64,000 bases of DNA from NCBI GenBank assembly GCA_947630595.1, contig CANRIG010000007.1, forward strand, positions 1 to 64,000, in the 5' to 3' direction. Below, piece by piece: positions 39,841 through 49,699 of this stretch. A program made the translations under genes and the position numbers. Position 1 is the stretch's first letter. Each line of letters starts with the position of its first letter. The notes beneath the pieces are model-generated. The model was not told the origin of the DNA. It did not search any database and saw nothing but the letters and a program-made list of their open reading frames with translations. The stretch comes from an uncultured Lachnospiraceae bacterium. Its GTDB lineage: Bacteria > Bacillota > Clostridia > Lachnospirales > Lachnospiraceae.

Positions 39841-40842
39841 ATGGCATTTATTGACATTCTGAAAGCAAAAGCAAAAGCAAACAAAAAAACAATTGTACTT
39901 CCGGAGACCGAGGACAGACGCACCTATGAAGCGGCTGCGAAGATCCTTGCAGAGGGCATCGCGAATATCGTGCTCGTCGGCAGCGAGGAAGCGGTGAAAA
40001 AAGGCAGCGAAGGCCTCGATATCTCCGGTGCGGTTGTAGTAGATCCCGCGACCAGCGACAGGACCGCGGCTTACATCGACAAGCTCGTCGAACTGCGTTC
40101 CAAGAAGGGCATGACCCCGGAGCAGGCGAAGGAGATCCTCCTGAACCAGTATCTGTACTACGGCGTCATGATGGTCAAGATGGGCGACGCAGACGGCATG
40201 GTTTCCGGCGCATGCCATTCCACGGCCGATACCCTGCGCCCGTGCCTGCAGATCCTCAAGACGAAGCCGGGCACAAAGCTCGTATCCGCCTTCTTCCTGA
40301 TGATCGTTCCGGACTGCGAGTACGGTGCAAACGGCGCCTTTGTATTTGCTGACTCCGGCCTGGTACAGGATCCGAGCCCGGAAGAACTGGCGGCGATCGC
40401 GGCTTCCTCCGCAGAGTCCTTCGAGCTGCTGGTCGGCGAGGAAGCAAAGGTAGCGATGCTGTCTCACTCCACGATGGGCAGCGCAAAGCATGCGCTGGTA
40501 GACAAGGTCACAGAGGCGACCAGGATTGCAAAGGAGCAGTACCCGAACCTCAAGCTCGACGGCGAGCTGCAGCTTGACGCGGCGATCGTTCCCAGCGTCG
40601 GTGCTTCCAAGGCCCCGAACAGCGACGTGGCGGGCAAGGCGAACGTTCTGATCTTCCCGAACCTCGACGCGGGCAACATCGGCTACAAGCTGGTGCAGAG
40701 ACTGGGCAAGGCGGAGGCTTACGGCCCGGTTACGCAGGGTATCGCGGCTCCGGTCAACGACCTCTCCAGAGGCTGTTCCGCGGACGATATCGTCGGCGTG
40801 GTGGCGATCACGGCAGTACAGTGCCAGGCGGCGGACAAATAA
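39841..40842 (+). CDS. pta: Phosphate acetyltransferase
   Basis: IVLPETEDRRTYEAA, ACHSTADTLRP. Confidence 0.95.
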   Translation: MAFIDILKAKAKANKKTIVLPETEDRRTYEAAAKILAEGIANIVLVGSEEAVKKGSEGLDISGAVVVDPATSDRTAAYIDKLVELRSKKGMTPEQAKEILLNQYLYYGVMMVKMGDADGMVSGACHSTADTLRPCLQILKTKPGTKLVSAFFLMIVPDCEYGANGAFVFADSGLVQDPSPEELAAIAASSAESFELLVGEEAKVAMLSHSTMGSAKHALVDKVTEATRIAKEQYPNLKLDGELQLDAAIVPSVGASKAPNSDVAGKANVLIFPNLDAGNIGYKLVQRLGKAEAYGPVTQGIAAPVNDLSRGCSADDIVGVVAITAVQCQAADK

Positions 40843-40866
40843 TATAAATTGGAGGAAATCACAGAC

Positions 40867-42057
40867 ATGAACGTTTTAGTTATCAACTGCGGAAGTTCAT
40901 CTTTAAAATATCAGTTAATCAATTCCGAATCCGAAGAAGTGCTGGCGAAGGGCCTCTGCGAGCGCATCGGCATCGACGGCAGGCTGACCTATCAGAAAGC
41001 TGGCTGCGACAAGGAAGTGACCGACGCTCCGATGCCCACCCATAAGGAAGCGATCCAGATGGTGCTGGATGCCCTGGTAAACGAAAAGACCGGCGCGATC
41101 AGCAGCCTGGCGGACGTCAGCGCGGTAGGCCACAGAGTGGTCCACGGCGGCGAGAAGTTTGCGAGCTCCGTTGTGATCAACGGGGAAGTGCTGAAAGCGA
41201 TCGAGGAGTGCAACGACCTGGCTCCGCTGCACAATCCGGCGAACCTGATCGGCATCAATGCCTGCGCAGAGCTGATGCCGGGCGTGCCGATGGTGGCGGT
41301 GTTCGATACCGCGTTCCACCAGACCATGCCGGAGAAGGCGTATCTGTACGGGCTTCCGTATGAATATTATGAGAAATACAAGGTGAGACGCTACGGCTTC
41401 CACGGCACCAGCCACAGCTTCGTCTCCAAACATATGACCGAGTTCCTCGGCCTGGACGCGAACAACAGCAAGGTGATCGTCGCGCACCTCGGCAACGGCG
41501 CATCCATCTCCGCAGTCGTGAACGGCAAGTGCGCGGACACCTCCATGGGCCTGACCCCGCTCGAGGGCCTGGTGATGGGCACGCGTTCCGGCGATATCGA
41601 TCCGGCGATCATGGAGTACATCGCAAAGAAAGAGGATCTGGACATCGCGGGCGTGATGAACGTCCTGAACAAGAAATCCGGCGTGCTCGGTATCTCTGGC
41701 GGCCTCTCCAGCGATTTCCGCGATCTGGAGGAGGGCATGAACTCCGGCAACAAGCTGGCGGAGAATGCGATCGACGTGTTCAGCTACCGTGTGGCCAAAT
41801 ACATCGGCTCCTATGTGGCGGCGATGAACGGCGTGGATGCGATCGCGTTTACGGCAGGCATCGGCGAGAACGCCCCGCTGGTGCGCAGAAAGGTGCTCAG
41901 CTATCTCGGCTACCTCGGCATCACGATCGACGAGGAAGCGAACGGAAAGCGCGGCAGCGACTGCGTGATTTCCACACCGGATTCCAAAGTGAAGGTAGCG
42001 GTGATCCCGACCAACGAGGAGCTCGCGATCTGCCGTGAGACGGTGGCGCTGGTATAA
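40867..42057 (+). CDS. ackA: Acetate kinase
   Basis: VLVINCGSSSLKYQL, GHRVVHGGE, RRYGFHGTSH. Confidence 0.97.
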   Translation: MNVLVINCGSSSLKYQLINSESEEVLAKGLCERIGIDGRLTYQKAGCDKEVTDAPMPTHKEAIQMVLDALVNEKTGAISSLADVSAVGHRVVHGGEKFASSVVINGEVLKAIEECNDLAPLHNPANLIGINACAELMPGVPMVAVFDTAFHQTMPEKAYLYGLPYEYYEKYKVRRYGFHGTSHSFVSKHMTEFLGLDANNSKVIVAHLGNGASISAVVNGKCADTSMGLTPLEGLVMGTRSGDIDPAIMEYIAKKEDLDIAGVMNVLNKKSGVLGISGGLSSDFRDLEEGMNSGNKLAENAIDVFSYRVAKYIGSYVAAMNGVDAIAFTAGIGENAPLVRRKVLSYLGYLGITIDEEANGKRGSDCVISTPDSKVKVAVIPTNEELAICRETVALV

Positions 42058-42092
42058 GCGCGGCCCTGGCCTTTGCTGACTGAATGAAAAAA

Positions 42093-42152
42093 CGAAAGAC
42101 TGCTTTTGCCTGTCTGAGAAAGCGCCGGTGAAAGCAGTCTGCTGTTTTTGCA
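42093..42152 (+). terminator. Terminator after ackA
   Basis: AGACTGCTTT...AAAGCAGTCT ... TGTTTTTG. Confidence 0.55.
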
Positions 42153-42219
42153 GGGAAAACGACAACAGACGCTATATTGAGTAAATAATCTCAAATGTAA
42201 CAAAATGTGTAAAAAACTG

Positions 42220-42248
42220 TTGACAAATCAATATCTGGTAGGTATAAT
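42220..42248 (+). promoter_or_regulatory. Consensus promoter TTGACA-N17-TATAAT for yceD-rpmF
   Basis: TTGACA 42220-42225, TATAAT 42243-42248. Confidence 0.8.
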
Positions 42249-42276
42249 CTTAAACGTGCGTTAGGAGGAGTATGCG

Positions 42277-42768
42277 TTGTTGGATCTGACCGATGTACTT
42301 TTGACCGAGGGAAAGGTGATTCAGAGAGAAGCGGTGCTGGGTCTGGAGGCCCTGACCTATCGCTTCGGCACGTTTCCGGTTGCGGAGAAAGCGCCGGTCT
42401 CGCTCACGATCGAGCATGCCAGCGGCCGAAAGCTTCTTCTGGACGGGGAGACGCGCCTGCAGGTGCTGATTCCGTGCGCGCGCTGCCTGGAGCCCGTGGC
42501 GGCCGGGCTGGATGTCCGGCTTCATCTGGAGATCGAGGCGGACGACAGGGATTATATGGACGGATACAATCTGAATATAGATCAGCTTGTCCACGATGAG
42601 GCGTTATTGATCTGGCCGGAGAGGATACTCTGCCGGGAGGACTGCAGAGGACTCTGCCCCGTCTGCGGGCAGAACCTGAACGAGAAGTCCTGCGGCTGCG
42701 AGCGGACGGATTACGATCCGCGCATGGCCAAGATCCTTGATATTTTCAGTAATTTTAAGGAGGTGTGA
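42277..42768 (+). CDS. DUF177 (YceD) protein
   Basis: CARCLEPVAAGLDVRLHLEIE; C-terminal Cys cluster; upstream of rpmF. Confidence 0.85.
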   Translation: MLDLTDVLLTEGKVIQREAVLGLEALTYRFGTFPVAEKAPVSLTIEHASGRKLLLDGETRLQVLIPCARCLEPVAAGLDVRLHLEIEADDRDYMDGYNLNIDQLVHDEALLIWPERILCREDCRGLCPVCGQNLNEKSCGCERTDYDPRMAKILDIFSNFKEV

Positions 42769-42771
42769 GGT

Positions 42772-42951
42772 ATGTCAATCTGTCCCAAAAATAAAACTTC
42801 CAAGGCCAGGAGAGACAAGAGAAGAGCGACTTGGAAAATGTCCGCTCCGAACCTTGTAAAATGCAGCAAATGCGGTGAGCTGATGCTTCCGCACAGAGTC
42901 TGCAAGGCCTGCGGAACTTACAACAAAAAAGAGATTATTGCAATGGATTGA
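42772..42951 (+). CDS. rpmF: 50S ribosomal protein L32
   Basis: MSICPKNKTSKARRDKRRATWKMSAPNLVKCSKCGELMLPHRVCKACGTYNKKEII; absent from supplied ORF track (59 aa). Confidence 0.95.
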   Translation: MSICPKNKTSKARRDKRRATWKMSAPNLVKCSKCGELMLPHRVCKACGTYNKKEIIAMD

Positions 42952-42967
42952 TCTGAGCAACATAAGC

Positions 42968-43012
42968 CAGGGCTGTCGTAAAAGACTTTTGCGGCAGCCC
43001 CGTTTTTTCTGT
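42968..43012 (+). terminator. Terminator after rpmF
   Basis: GGGCTGTCG...GCGGCAGCCCCGTTTTTT. Confidence 0.75.
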
Positions 43013-43078
43013 TGATTTTTACTATAATGTCTGGTACGATATGCTTAACACAGAGCGGTTGTCATTGGAGGTGCCACT

Positions 43079-44089
43079 ATGGGCGAGACAGTGCGGGTCG
43101 TGGTTGACGCCATGGGCGGCGATCACGCGCCCGGAGAGATTGTAAAAGGCGCGGTGCAGGCCGTGTCCCGGCGGGAGGATATTCATGTGATCCTGGTTGG
43201 CCGGGAGGATGCGGTCCGGGAGGAACTGGAGAAATACACGTTCCCTGCGGAGCGGATCGAGGCCGTGCACGCATCGATGGTGATCGAGACGGCGGAGCCT
43301 CCTGTCATGGCGATCCGCACGAAGAAGGATTCCTCCATCGTGGTCGGCATGATGATGGTGCGCAGAGGCGAGGCCGACGCGTTTGTCTCCGCCGGAAATT
43401 CCGGCGCGATTCTGGTCGGCGGCCAGACGATTGTGGGCCGCATCAAAGGCATCGAGCGCCCGGCGCTGGCGCCGCTGATCCCGACGAAGAACGGCGTCGC
43501 TTTGCTGATCGACTGCGGGGCCAACGTGGATGCGCGTCCCTCCCATCTGGTGCAGTTTGCGAAGATGGGTTCCATCTACATGGAAAATGTGATGGGCGTC
43601 CGTCAGCCGCGTGTCGGCATTGTCAATATCGGAGCCGAGGAGGAGAAGGGAAACGCGCTCGTGAAGGAGACGTTCCCGCTTTTGAAGGAATGCCGGGACA
43701 TTCATTTCACCGGCAGCGTGGAGGCCCGGGACATCCCGGCCGGAGCCTGCGACGTCGTCGTCTGCGAGGCGTTTGTGGGGAACGTCATCCTCAAGATGTA
43801 CGAGGGCGTCGGCGGCACCCTGATTCAGATGGTGAAGGCCGGCCTGATGCAGAACCTGCGGACCAAGATCGGCGGACTGCTGATCAAGCCGGCGCTGAAG
43901 AGCACGCTGAAAGCTTTTGACGCCACCGAGTACGGCGGCGCGCCGCTTCTGGGACTGAAAGGACTGGTGGTAAAGACGCACGGAAACTCCAGCGCGAAAG
44001 AGGTGGAACATTCCATTTATCAGTGCGTGCAGTTTAAAGAACAGAAGATCAACGAAAAAATCAAAGAGCACATCCAGCTGGATGCTTAA
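43079..44089 (+). CDS. plsX: Phosphate acyltransferase
   Basis: VVVDAMGGDHAPGEIVKGA, SAGNSGAI. Confidence 0.95.
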   Translation: MGETVRVVVDAMGGDHAPGEIVKGAVQAVSRREDIHVILVGREDAVREELEKYTFPAERIEAVHASMVIETAEPPVMAIRTKKDSSIVVGMMMVRRGEADAFVSAGNSGAILVGGQTIVGRIKGIERPALAPLIPTKNGVALLIDCGANVDARPSHLVQFAKMGSIYMENVMGVRQPRVGIVNIGAEEEKGNALVKETFPLLKECRDIHFTGSVEARDIPAGACDVVVCEAFVGNVILKMYEGVGGTLIQMVKAGLMQNLRTKIGGLLIKPALKSTLKAFDATEYGGAPLLGLKGLVVKTHGNSSAKEVEHSIYQCVQFKEQKINEKIKEHIQLDA

Positions 44090-44126
44090 ATAGGACAGAC
44101 ATCAAATAAAAGGAGAGAGTTACGGC

Positions 44127-44357
44127 ATGGAATTTGAAAAATTGCAGAGTATTATCGCGGAAGTATTGAATGTGGACGCAGATGAGATTCGCCCGGAGAC
44201 GACGTTCGTAGACGACCTTGGGGCGGATTCCCTGGATGTTTTTCAGATCATCATGGGGATCGAAGAAGAATTCGACATCGAAATCTCAAATGAAAAAGCG
44301 GAAAAAATCGTATCGGTGGGGGATGCCGCAGAGGCGATCAAAAATGCGATAGAGTAA
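44127..44357 (+). CDS. acpP: Acyl carrier protein
   Basis: DDLGADSLDVFQIIMGIEEEFDIEI. Confidence 0.95.
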   Translation: MEFEKLQSIIAEVLNVDADEIRPETTFVDDLGADSLDVFQIIMGIEEEFDIEISNEKAEKIVSVGDAAEAIKNAIE

Positions 44358-44362
44358 GGCAG

Positions 44363-44386
44363 GGAGGCTTTCTAAGCCTCCTTTTT
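44363..44386 (+). terminator. Terminator after acpP
   Basis: GGAGGCTT TCT AAGCCTCC TTTTT. Confidence 0.8.
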
Positions 44387-44408
44387 AAAAGAATGAAAGT
44401 GAGCGGAA

Positions 44409-45140
44409 ATGAAAAAAAATAATCTGAGAGAACTGGAGCAACGTATCGGCTACAAGTTTCGCAACCCGGAGATGCTCTTTCAGGCGATGAGCCACAGCTC
44501 CTACGCCAACGAGCACAAACCGTCCCCGCTTGAAAGCAACGAGCGCCTGGAGTTTCTGGGCGACGCCGTTTTGGAAGTCATCAGCAGCGATTACCTCTAC
44601 CACAATTACCCGGATATGCCGGAGGGCAGGCTCACGAAGCTGCGCGCCAGCATCGTCTGCGAGCCGACGCTGGCCCTCTGCGCACGGGAATTTGACCTGG
44701 GCAGCTACCTGCTGCTCGGCAGAGGCGAGGAGCAGACCGGAGGACGGACACGCAATTCCATCGTTTCCGACGCCATCGAGGCGCTGATCGGGGCCATCTA
44801 TTTAGACGGCGGCTTCGGCAGCGCAAAAACGTTTGTTGAACGCTTTATCCTGACCGGCATCGAGCACAAAAAGCTGTTTTACGACAGCAAGACCATTCTG
44901 CAGGAGATCGTTCAGAGAGATTACAAAGAAGAAGAAATTAAATACATCCTCATCGGTTCCGAGGGACCGGATCACGCCAAGGTGTTTATCGTCGAAGTGC
45001 AGATCGGCGGCAAAACGGAGGGCACCGGCCGCGGCAGCACCAAAAAATCCGCTGAGCAGGAAGCCGCGTATCAGGCGATTATCGGATTGAAAGGGAATAC
45101 GCAGCATGTATCTGAAAAGCATCGAAATACAGGGGTTTAA
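44409..45140 (+). CDS. rnc: Ribonuclease III
   Basis: NERLEFLGDAVLEVI, dsRBD C-terminus; overlaps smc by 35 nt. Confidence 0.95.
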   Translation: MKKNNLRELEQRIGYKFRNPEMLFQAMSHSSYANEHKPSPLESNERLEFLGDAVLEVISSDYLYHNYPDMPEGRLTKLRASIVCEPTLALCAREFDLGSYLLLGRGEEQTGGRTRNSIVSDAIEALIGAIYLDGGFGSAKTFVERFILTGIEHKKLFYDSKTILQEIVQRDYKEEEIKYILIGSEGPDHAKVFIVEVQIGGKTEGTGRGSTKKSAEQEAAYQAIIGLKGNTQHVSEKHRNTGV

Positions 45141-48100
45141 ATCCTTCACCAACAAAATTGTATTTCAGTTTCACAACGGCATTACGGCCATTGTCGGCCC
45201 GAACGGCAGCGGCAAAAGCAATGTCGCGGACGCGGTGCGCTGGGTCCTGGGCGAACAGAGCGCCCGGCAGCTGCGCGGCGCCAGCATGCAGGACGTCATT
45301 TTCGCCGGCACCGAGACGCGCAGGCCGCTCGGCTTCGCCTCCGTCTCCATCACGCTCGACAATTCCGATCACCGTCTGCCGGTTTCCTACGAGGAAATCA
45401 CCGTGACCCGGCGCGTCTACCGCTCCGGGGAGAGCGAATACCTGATCAACGGCACGCAGGTGCGCCTGCGCGATATCAATGAGATTTTTTATGACACCGG
45501 TATCGGCAAGGAGGGCTATTCCATCATCGGCCAGGGCCAGATCGACCGGATTTTAAGCGGCAAGCCCGAGGAACGGCGCGAGCTGTTCGACGAGGCCGCC
45601 GGCATCGTCAAATTCAAGCGGCGCAAGAGCGCGGCGCAAAAAAAACTGGACGCGGAGCGCCAGAACATGGTGCGCGTCAACGACATCCTCGCCGAGCTGA
45701 CGAGACAGCTCGGCCCTCTGGAGCGGCAGGCGGAGACGGCGCGGATTTATCTCGAGAAAAAGGAGGCGCTGAAGCACTGCGAGGTCAACCTCTTTCTCCT
45801 CGAATTCGCGCGGATGCGCCGGGAGCTGGAGGAGACTGAGGAAAAGCGCGGCATCGCGCAGGCGCAGCTGGACGAGGCCAGAGCGGCGTACGAGAAGGCC
45901 AGAAGCGAATACGAACAGCTGGAGGCGGAAATCGAGCAGATGGACGCCGGCCTGCAGGAAAAGCGCGACGGCATCGCGCAGGGACAGCTGCGCAGCCAGC
46001 AGCTGGAAAATCAGATTCAGCTTCTGCATGAGCAGATCAACACGGCCCGCACCAGCGACGAACACATCAAAACGCGGATCGACGCCATCGCGCAGCAGCT
46101 TTCAGAGTACGAGCGGCAGGAGCAGGAGGCCGGCGAAGAGCTGGGCGCCCTGCGCGTGCGCATCCTGGACACCGGAGGGAAAGAAGCGAAGGCCTCTGAG
46201 GCCGTCAACGCTGTGCGCGGCGAGACCGCCCTGCTGGAGCAGCAGATCGCACAGGGCAAGGGCGGGATCATTGAGCTGTTGAATCAGCGGGCCACCGTAA
46301 AGGCGCGCCTGCAGCGCTACGACACGATGCTGGAGCAGTCGCAGATCCGCAGCGCCCAGCTGGCGCAGGAGGAGCTGAAGCTCCGGAGCGAGAAAACCGA
46401 GCAGGAGGCCGTGCGGCAGGAGGTCACGCAGGAGTACGAGGCCGTCAGCGCCCGCATTCAGGAGCTGACCGCGCAGAGCGACCAGGTCAGCGGGGAGCTG
46501 GAGACGGTGCAGCAGAAGCTGCAGGAGCACAACCGCCGCGTCGAGCAGGAGCAGACCGAGTACCACCGGGAATCCTCCCGCCTCGAATCCCTCAAAAACA
46601 TCGCCGAGCGCTACGACGGCTACGGCAACAGCATCCGCCGCGTGATGGAGCAGCGGGACCGCAATCCCGGCATCCTGGGCGTGGTGGCGGATATCATTAA
46701 GGTAGAAAAGGACTGCGAGGTGGCCATCGAGACGGCGCTGGGCGGCAGTATCCAGAATATTGTCACCGACACCGAGGAGACCGCCAAGCGGCAGATTGAA
46801 TTTTTAAAGAAAAACAAGTTCGGGCGGGCGACCTTTCTCCCGCTCTCCGGCATCCGCGGGAAAAATGACTTTTCCAGCCCGCAGGCGCTCTCGGAGCAGG
46901 GCGTCATCGGACTGGCCAGCGCGCTGGTAAAGACGGAGGACCGGTACCGGGAGCTGGCGTTGTCCCTGCTCGGGCGGACCGTGGTGGTGGACCATATCGA
47001 CCATGCGATCGCGCTGGCGCGCAAATACCGCCATACCCTGCGCATCGTCACCCTCGACGGCGAACTGCTGAATCCGGGCGGCGCCATGTCGGGCGGCGCA
47101 TTCAAAAATTCCAGCAACCTGCTGGGCCGCCGCCGCGAGATCGAGGAGCTGGAGCGCCAGGTGGAAGCGCGCAGAGCGGTCCTGCAGAAGCTGCAGAACG
47201 CCATCGACGAGGAGCGCACGGTGCGCAACCGCATGCGCGACGAGATCGTCCGGCTCAAAGACGCGCTGCAGGAGCAGTACCTGGCCCAGAACACGGCCAG
47301 GCTCCGCTTAAATGAAATCGGGGAGCGCGGCGACAGCACCGAGCTCGGCTGTCAGAGAATCCGGTCGGAATCCGCCGAGCTGGCGCAGCAGGCGCGCGAA
47401 ATCCGGGAAAACCAGGAAAACGAGCGCCGGGAGCTGGCGCAGTCGGAGCAGGCAGAGCGGGAGACCGAACAGAAAATCCTGCAGTGGCAGGAGCAGCTGG
47501 AACAGAAGCGCGCGCAGGAGCAGGAGGCGCTCTCCGGCGTGGAGGAAATCCGCCTGCAGCTCTCACAGCTGCAGCAGCAGGAATCTTTTATCCGCCAGAA
47601 CCTTGCGCGCATCACGCAGGAGCAGGAGCAGCTTGCGCAGGAGCAGAAGCAGCATGAGTCGGAGCGCTCCGGCACGGCCCGCAGCATTCAGGAAAAGGAA
47701 CGGGAGATCGCCAGGCTTCAGGAGGCGGCGCAGGAGATGGCCGCCGGCGCCGGCAGGATGCGGGAGGAAATCGCGCGGCTGCAGGCGGAGCGGGAGCAGA
47801 AAAGCGCCGTACATAAGCAGTTCTTCGCCACCCGCGAGGACCTCTCCGAGCGCATGAGCCTGCTCGACCGCGAGAACTTCCGCCTCAACGCGCAGATCGA
47901 GCGCCTGAACGAGCAGAAGGACGGCCAGGTCAGCTATCTGTGGGAGGAATACCGGCTGACCCCCAATGCGGCCGCGGAGCTGGCCGACGAGTCAGTGAAA
48001 AGCTCCGCCTCCCTCAAGCGCAGCATCTCCGCGCTCAAGAGCGAAATCAAGGGGCTGGGCAACGTCAATGTCAATGCCATCGAGGACTACCGGGAGGTGT

Positions 48101-48666
48101 CGGAGCGGCATGCGTTCCTGACCGCCCAGCATGAGGATCTGCAAAAGGCCGAGGAGGCGCTGCTGAAAATCATCGCGGAGCTGGACGACGGCATGCGCAC
48201 CCGGTTCCGGGAGCAGTTCGCCCGCATCCAGACGGAATTCGACAAGGCGTTCCGGCAACTGTTCGGCGGCGGACGCGGCACGCTGGAGCTCGTCGAGGAC
48301 GAGGACATCCTGGAGGCCGGCATCCGCATCATTGCCCAGCCGCCCGGCAAGAAGCTGCAGAACATGATGCAGCTCTCCGGCGGCGAAAAATCGCTGACGG
48401 CGATCGCGCTGCTTTTCGCCATCCAGAATCTGAAGCCGTCGCCGTTCTGCCTGCTGGACGAGATCGAGGCGGCGCTCGATGAAAACAACGTGGAGCGCTA
48501 TGCAGGTTATCTGCACAAGTTGACAAAAAATACACAATTTATTATTATTACTCATAGAAGGGGCACGATGGCAGCGGCGGACCGCCTGTACGGCATCACG
48601 ATGCAGGAAAAGGGAGTCTCCGCCCTGGTGTCCGTCAATCTGATCGAGGACGACCTCGACGCATAG
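45106..48666 (+). CDS. smc: Chromosome segregation protein SMC
   Basis: Walker A GPNGSGKSN, coiled coils, hinge, LSGGEKSLTAIALLFAI. Confidence 0.97.
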   Translation: MYLKSIEIQGFKSFTNKIVFQFHNGITAIVGPNGSGKSNVADAVRWVLGEQSARQLRGASMQDVIFAGTETRRPLGFASVSITLDNSDHRLPVSYEEITVTRRVYRSGESEYLINGTQVRLRDINEIFYDTGIGKEGYSIIGQGQIDRILSGKPEERRELFDEAAGIVKFKRRKSAAQKKLDAERQNMVRVNDILAELTRQLGPLERQAETARIYLEKKEALKHCEVNLFLLEFARMRRELEETEEKRGIAQAQLDEARAAYEKARSEYEQLEAEIEQMDAGLQEKRDGIAQGQLRSQQLENQIQLLHEQINTARTSDEHIKTRIDAIAQQLSEYERQEQEAGEELGALRVRILDTGGKEAKASEAVNAVRGETALLEQQIAQGKGGIIELLNQRATVKARLQRYDTMLEQSQIRSAQLAQEELKLRSEKTEQEAVRQEVTQEYEAVSARIQELTAQSDQVSGELETVQQKLQEHNRRVEQEQTEYHRESSRLESLKNIAERYDGYGNSIRRVMEQRDRNPGILGVVADIIKVEKDCEVAIETALGGSIQNIVTDTEETAKRQIEFLKKNKFGRATFLPLSGIRGKNDFSSPQALSEQGVIGLASALVKTEDRYRELALSLLGRTVVVDHIDHAIALARKYRHTLRIVTLDGELLNPGGAMSGGAFKNSSNLLGRRREIEELERQVEARRAVLQKLQNAIDEERTVRNRMRDEIVRLKDALQEQYLAQNTARLRLNEIGERGDSTELGCQRIRSESAELAQQAREIRENQENERRELAQSEQAERETEQKILQWQEQLEQKRAQEQEALSGVEEIRLQLSQLQQQESFIRQNLARITQEQEQLAQEQKQHESERSGTARSIQEKEREIARLQEAAQEMAAGAGRMREEIARLQAEREQKSAVHKQFFATREDLSERMSLLDRENFRLNAQIERLNEQKDGQVSYLWEEYRLTPNAAAELADESVKSSASLKRSISALKSEIKGLGNVNVNAIEDYREVSERHAFLTAQHEDLQKAEEALLKIIAELDDGMRTRFREQFARIQTEFDKAFRQLFGGGRGTLELVEDEDILEAGIRIIAQPPGKKLQNMMQLSGGEKSLTAIALLFAIQNLKPSPFCLLDEIEAALDENNVERYAGYLHKLTKNTQFIIITHRRGTMAAADRLYGITMQEKGVSALVSVNLIEDDLDA

Positions 48667-48718
48667 GGACGGCTTCTGCAGCCTTCCCGGCGTCGCGCGC
48701 AGCGTGCGGCGCATAAAA

Positions 48719-49678
48719 ATGACCGGAATGGAGCGTGATCACATGGAAGAAAAGAAGGGCTTTTTCAAACGCCTCGTGGAGGGTCTGGCCAAGACCCGCG
48801 ACAATATTGTGTCCGGCATCGATGCCATATTCAGCGGATTTTCCAGCATCGACGACGATTTTTACGATGAGATCGAGGAGATTCTGGTCATGGGCGATCT
48901 GGGCATCAACGCCACGGCTTCGATCATCAGCGACCTGAAATCAAAGGTAAAGGAACGCGGGATCAAGGATCCGGCGGAGTGCAAGCAGCTGCTGATCGAC
49001 AGCATCAAAAGCGAGCTGACGGTCGGCGAGACGGCCTACGAATTTGAGCACCGCAAATCCGTGGTGCTGGTGATCGGCGTCAACGGCGTCGGCAAGACGA
49101 CGAGCGTCGGCAAGCTCGCGGGCAAGCTCAAAGACCAGGGCAAAAAGGTGGTGGTGGCGGCAGCGGATACGTTCCGCGCGGCGGCCGGAGAGCAGCTCAC
49201 CGAGTGGGCGAACCGCGCCGGCGTCGACGTCATCGGCGGCCAGGAGGGCTCGGACCCCGCCTCCGTCATCTACGACGCGATTGCGGCTGCGAAGGCCAGG
49301 GACGCGGACGTGCTGCTCTGTGATACGGCGGGCCGCCTCCACAACAAAAAGAACCTCATGAACGAGCTGGGCAAGATCAACCGCATCATCGAGCGCGAAT
49401 ACCCGGAGGCGTTCCGCGAGACGCTGGTGGTGCTCGACGGCACGACGGGCCAGAACGCGCTGGCGCAGGCCCGGGAGTTCAAAGAGGTGGCCGACATCAC
49501 CGGCATTATCCTGACCAAGCTCGACGGCACGGCCAAGGGCGGCATTGCGGTGGCGATTTACTCCGAGCTGGGCATTCCGGTGAAATACATCGGCGTCGGC
49601 GAGTCGATCGACGATCTCCAGAAATTTGACGCCGACGAGTTCGTCAACGCGCTGTTCGACGTAAAAGAAGAAAAATAA
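48719..49678 (+). CDS. ftsY: SRP receptor FtsY
   Basis: [31 protein letters not shown]. Confidence 0.95.
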   Translation: MTGMERDHMEEKKGFFKRLVEGLAKTRDNIVSGIDAIFSGFSSIDDDFYDEIEEILVMGDLGINATASIISDLKSKVKERGIKDPAECKQLLIDSIKSELTVGETAYEFEHRKSVVLVIGVNGVGKTTSVGKLAGKLKDQGKKVVVAAADTFRAAAGEQLTEWANRAGVDVIGGQEGSDPASVIYDAIAAAKARDADVLLCDTAGRLHNKKNLMNELGKINRIIEREYPEAFRETLVVLDGTTGQNALAQAREFKEVADITGIILTKLDGTAKGGIAVAIYSELGIPVKYIGVGESIDDLQKFDADEFVNALFDVKEEK

Positions 49679-49699
49679 TATAAAGAAGGGCAAAAACCT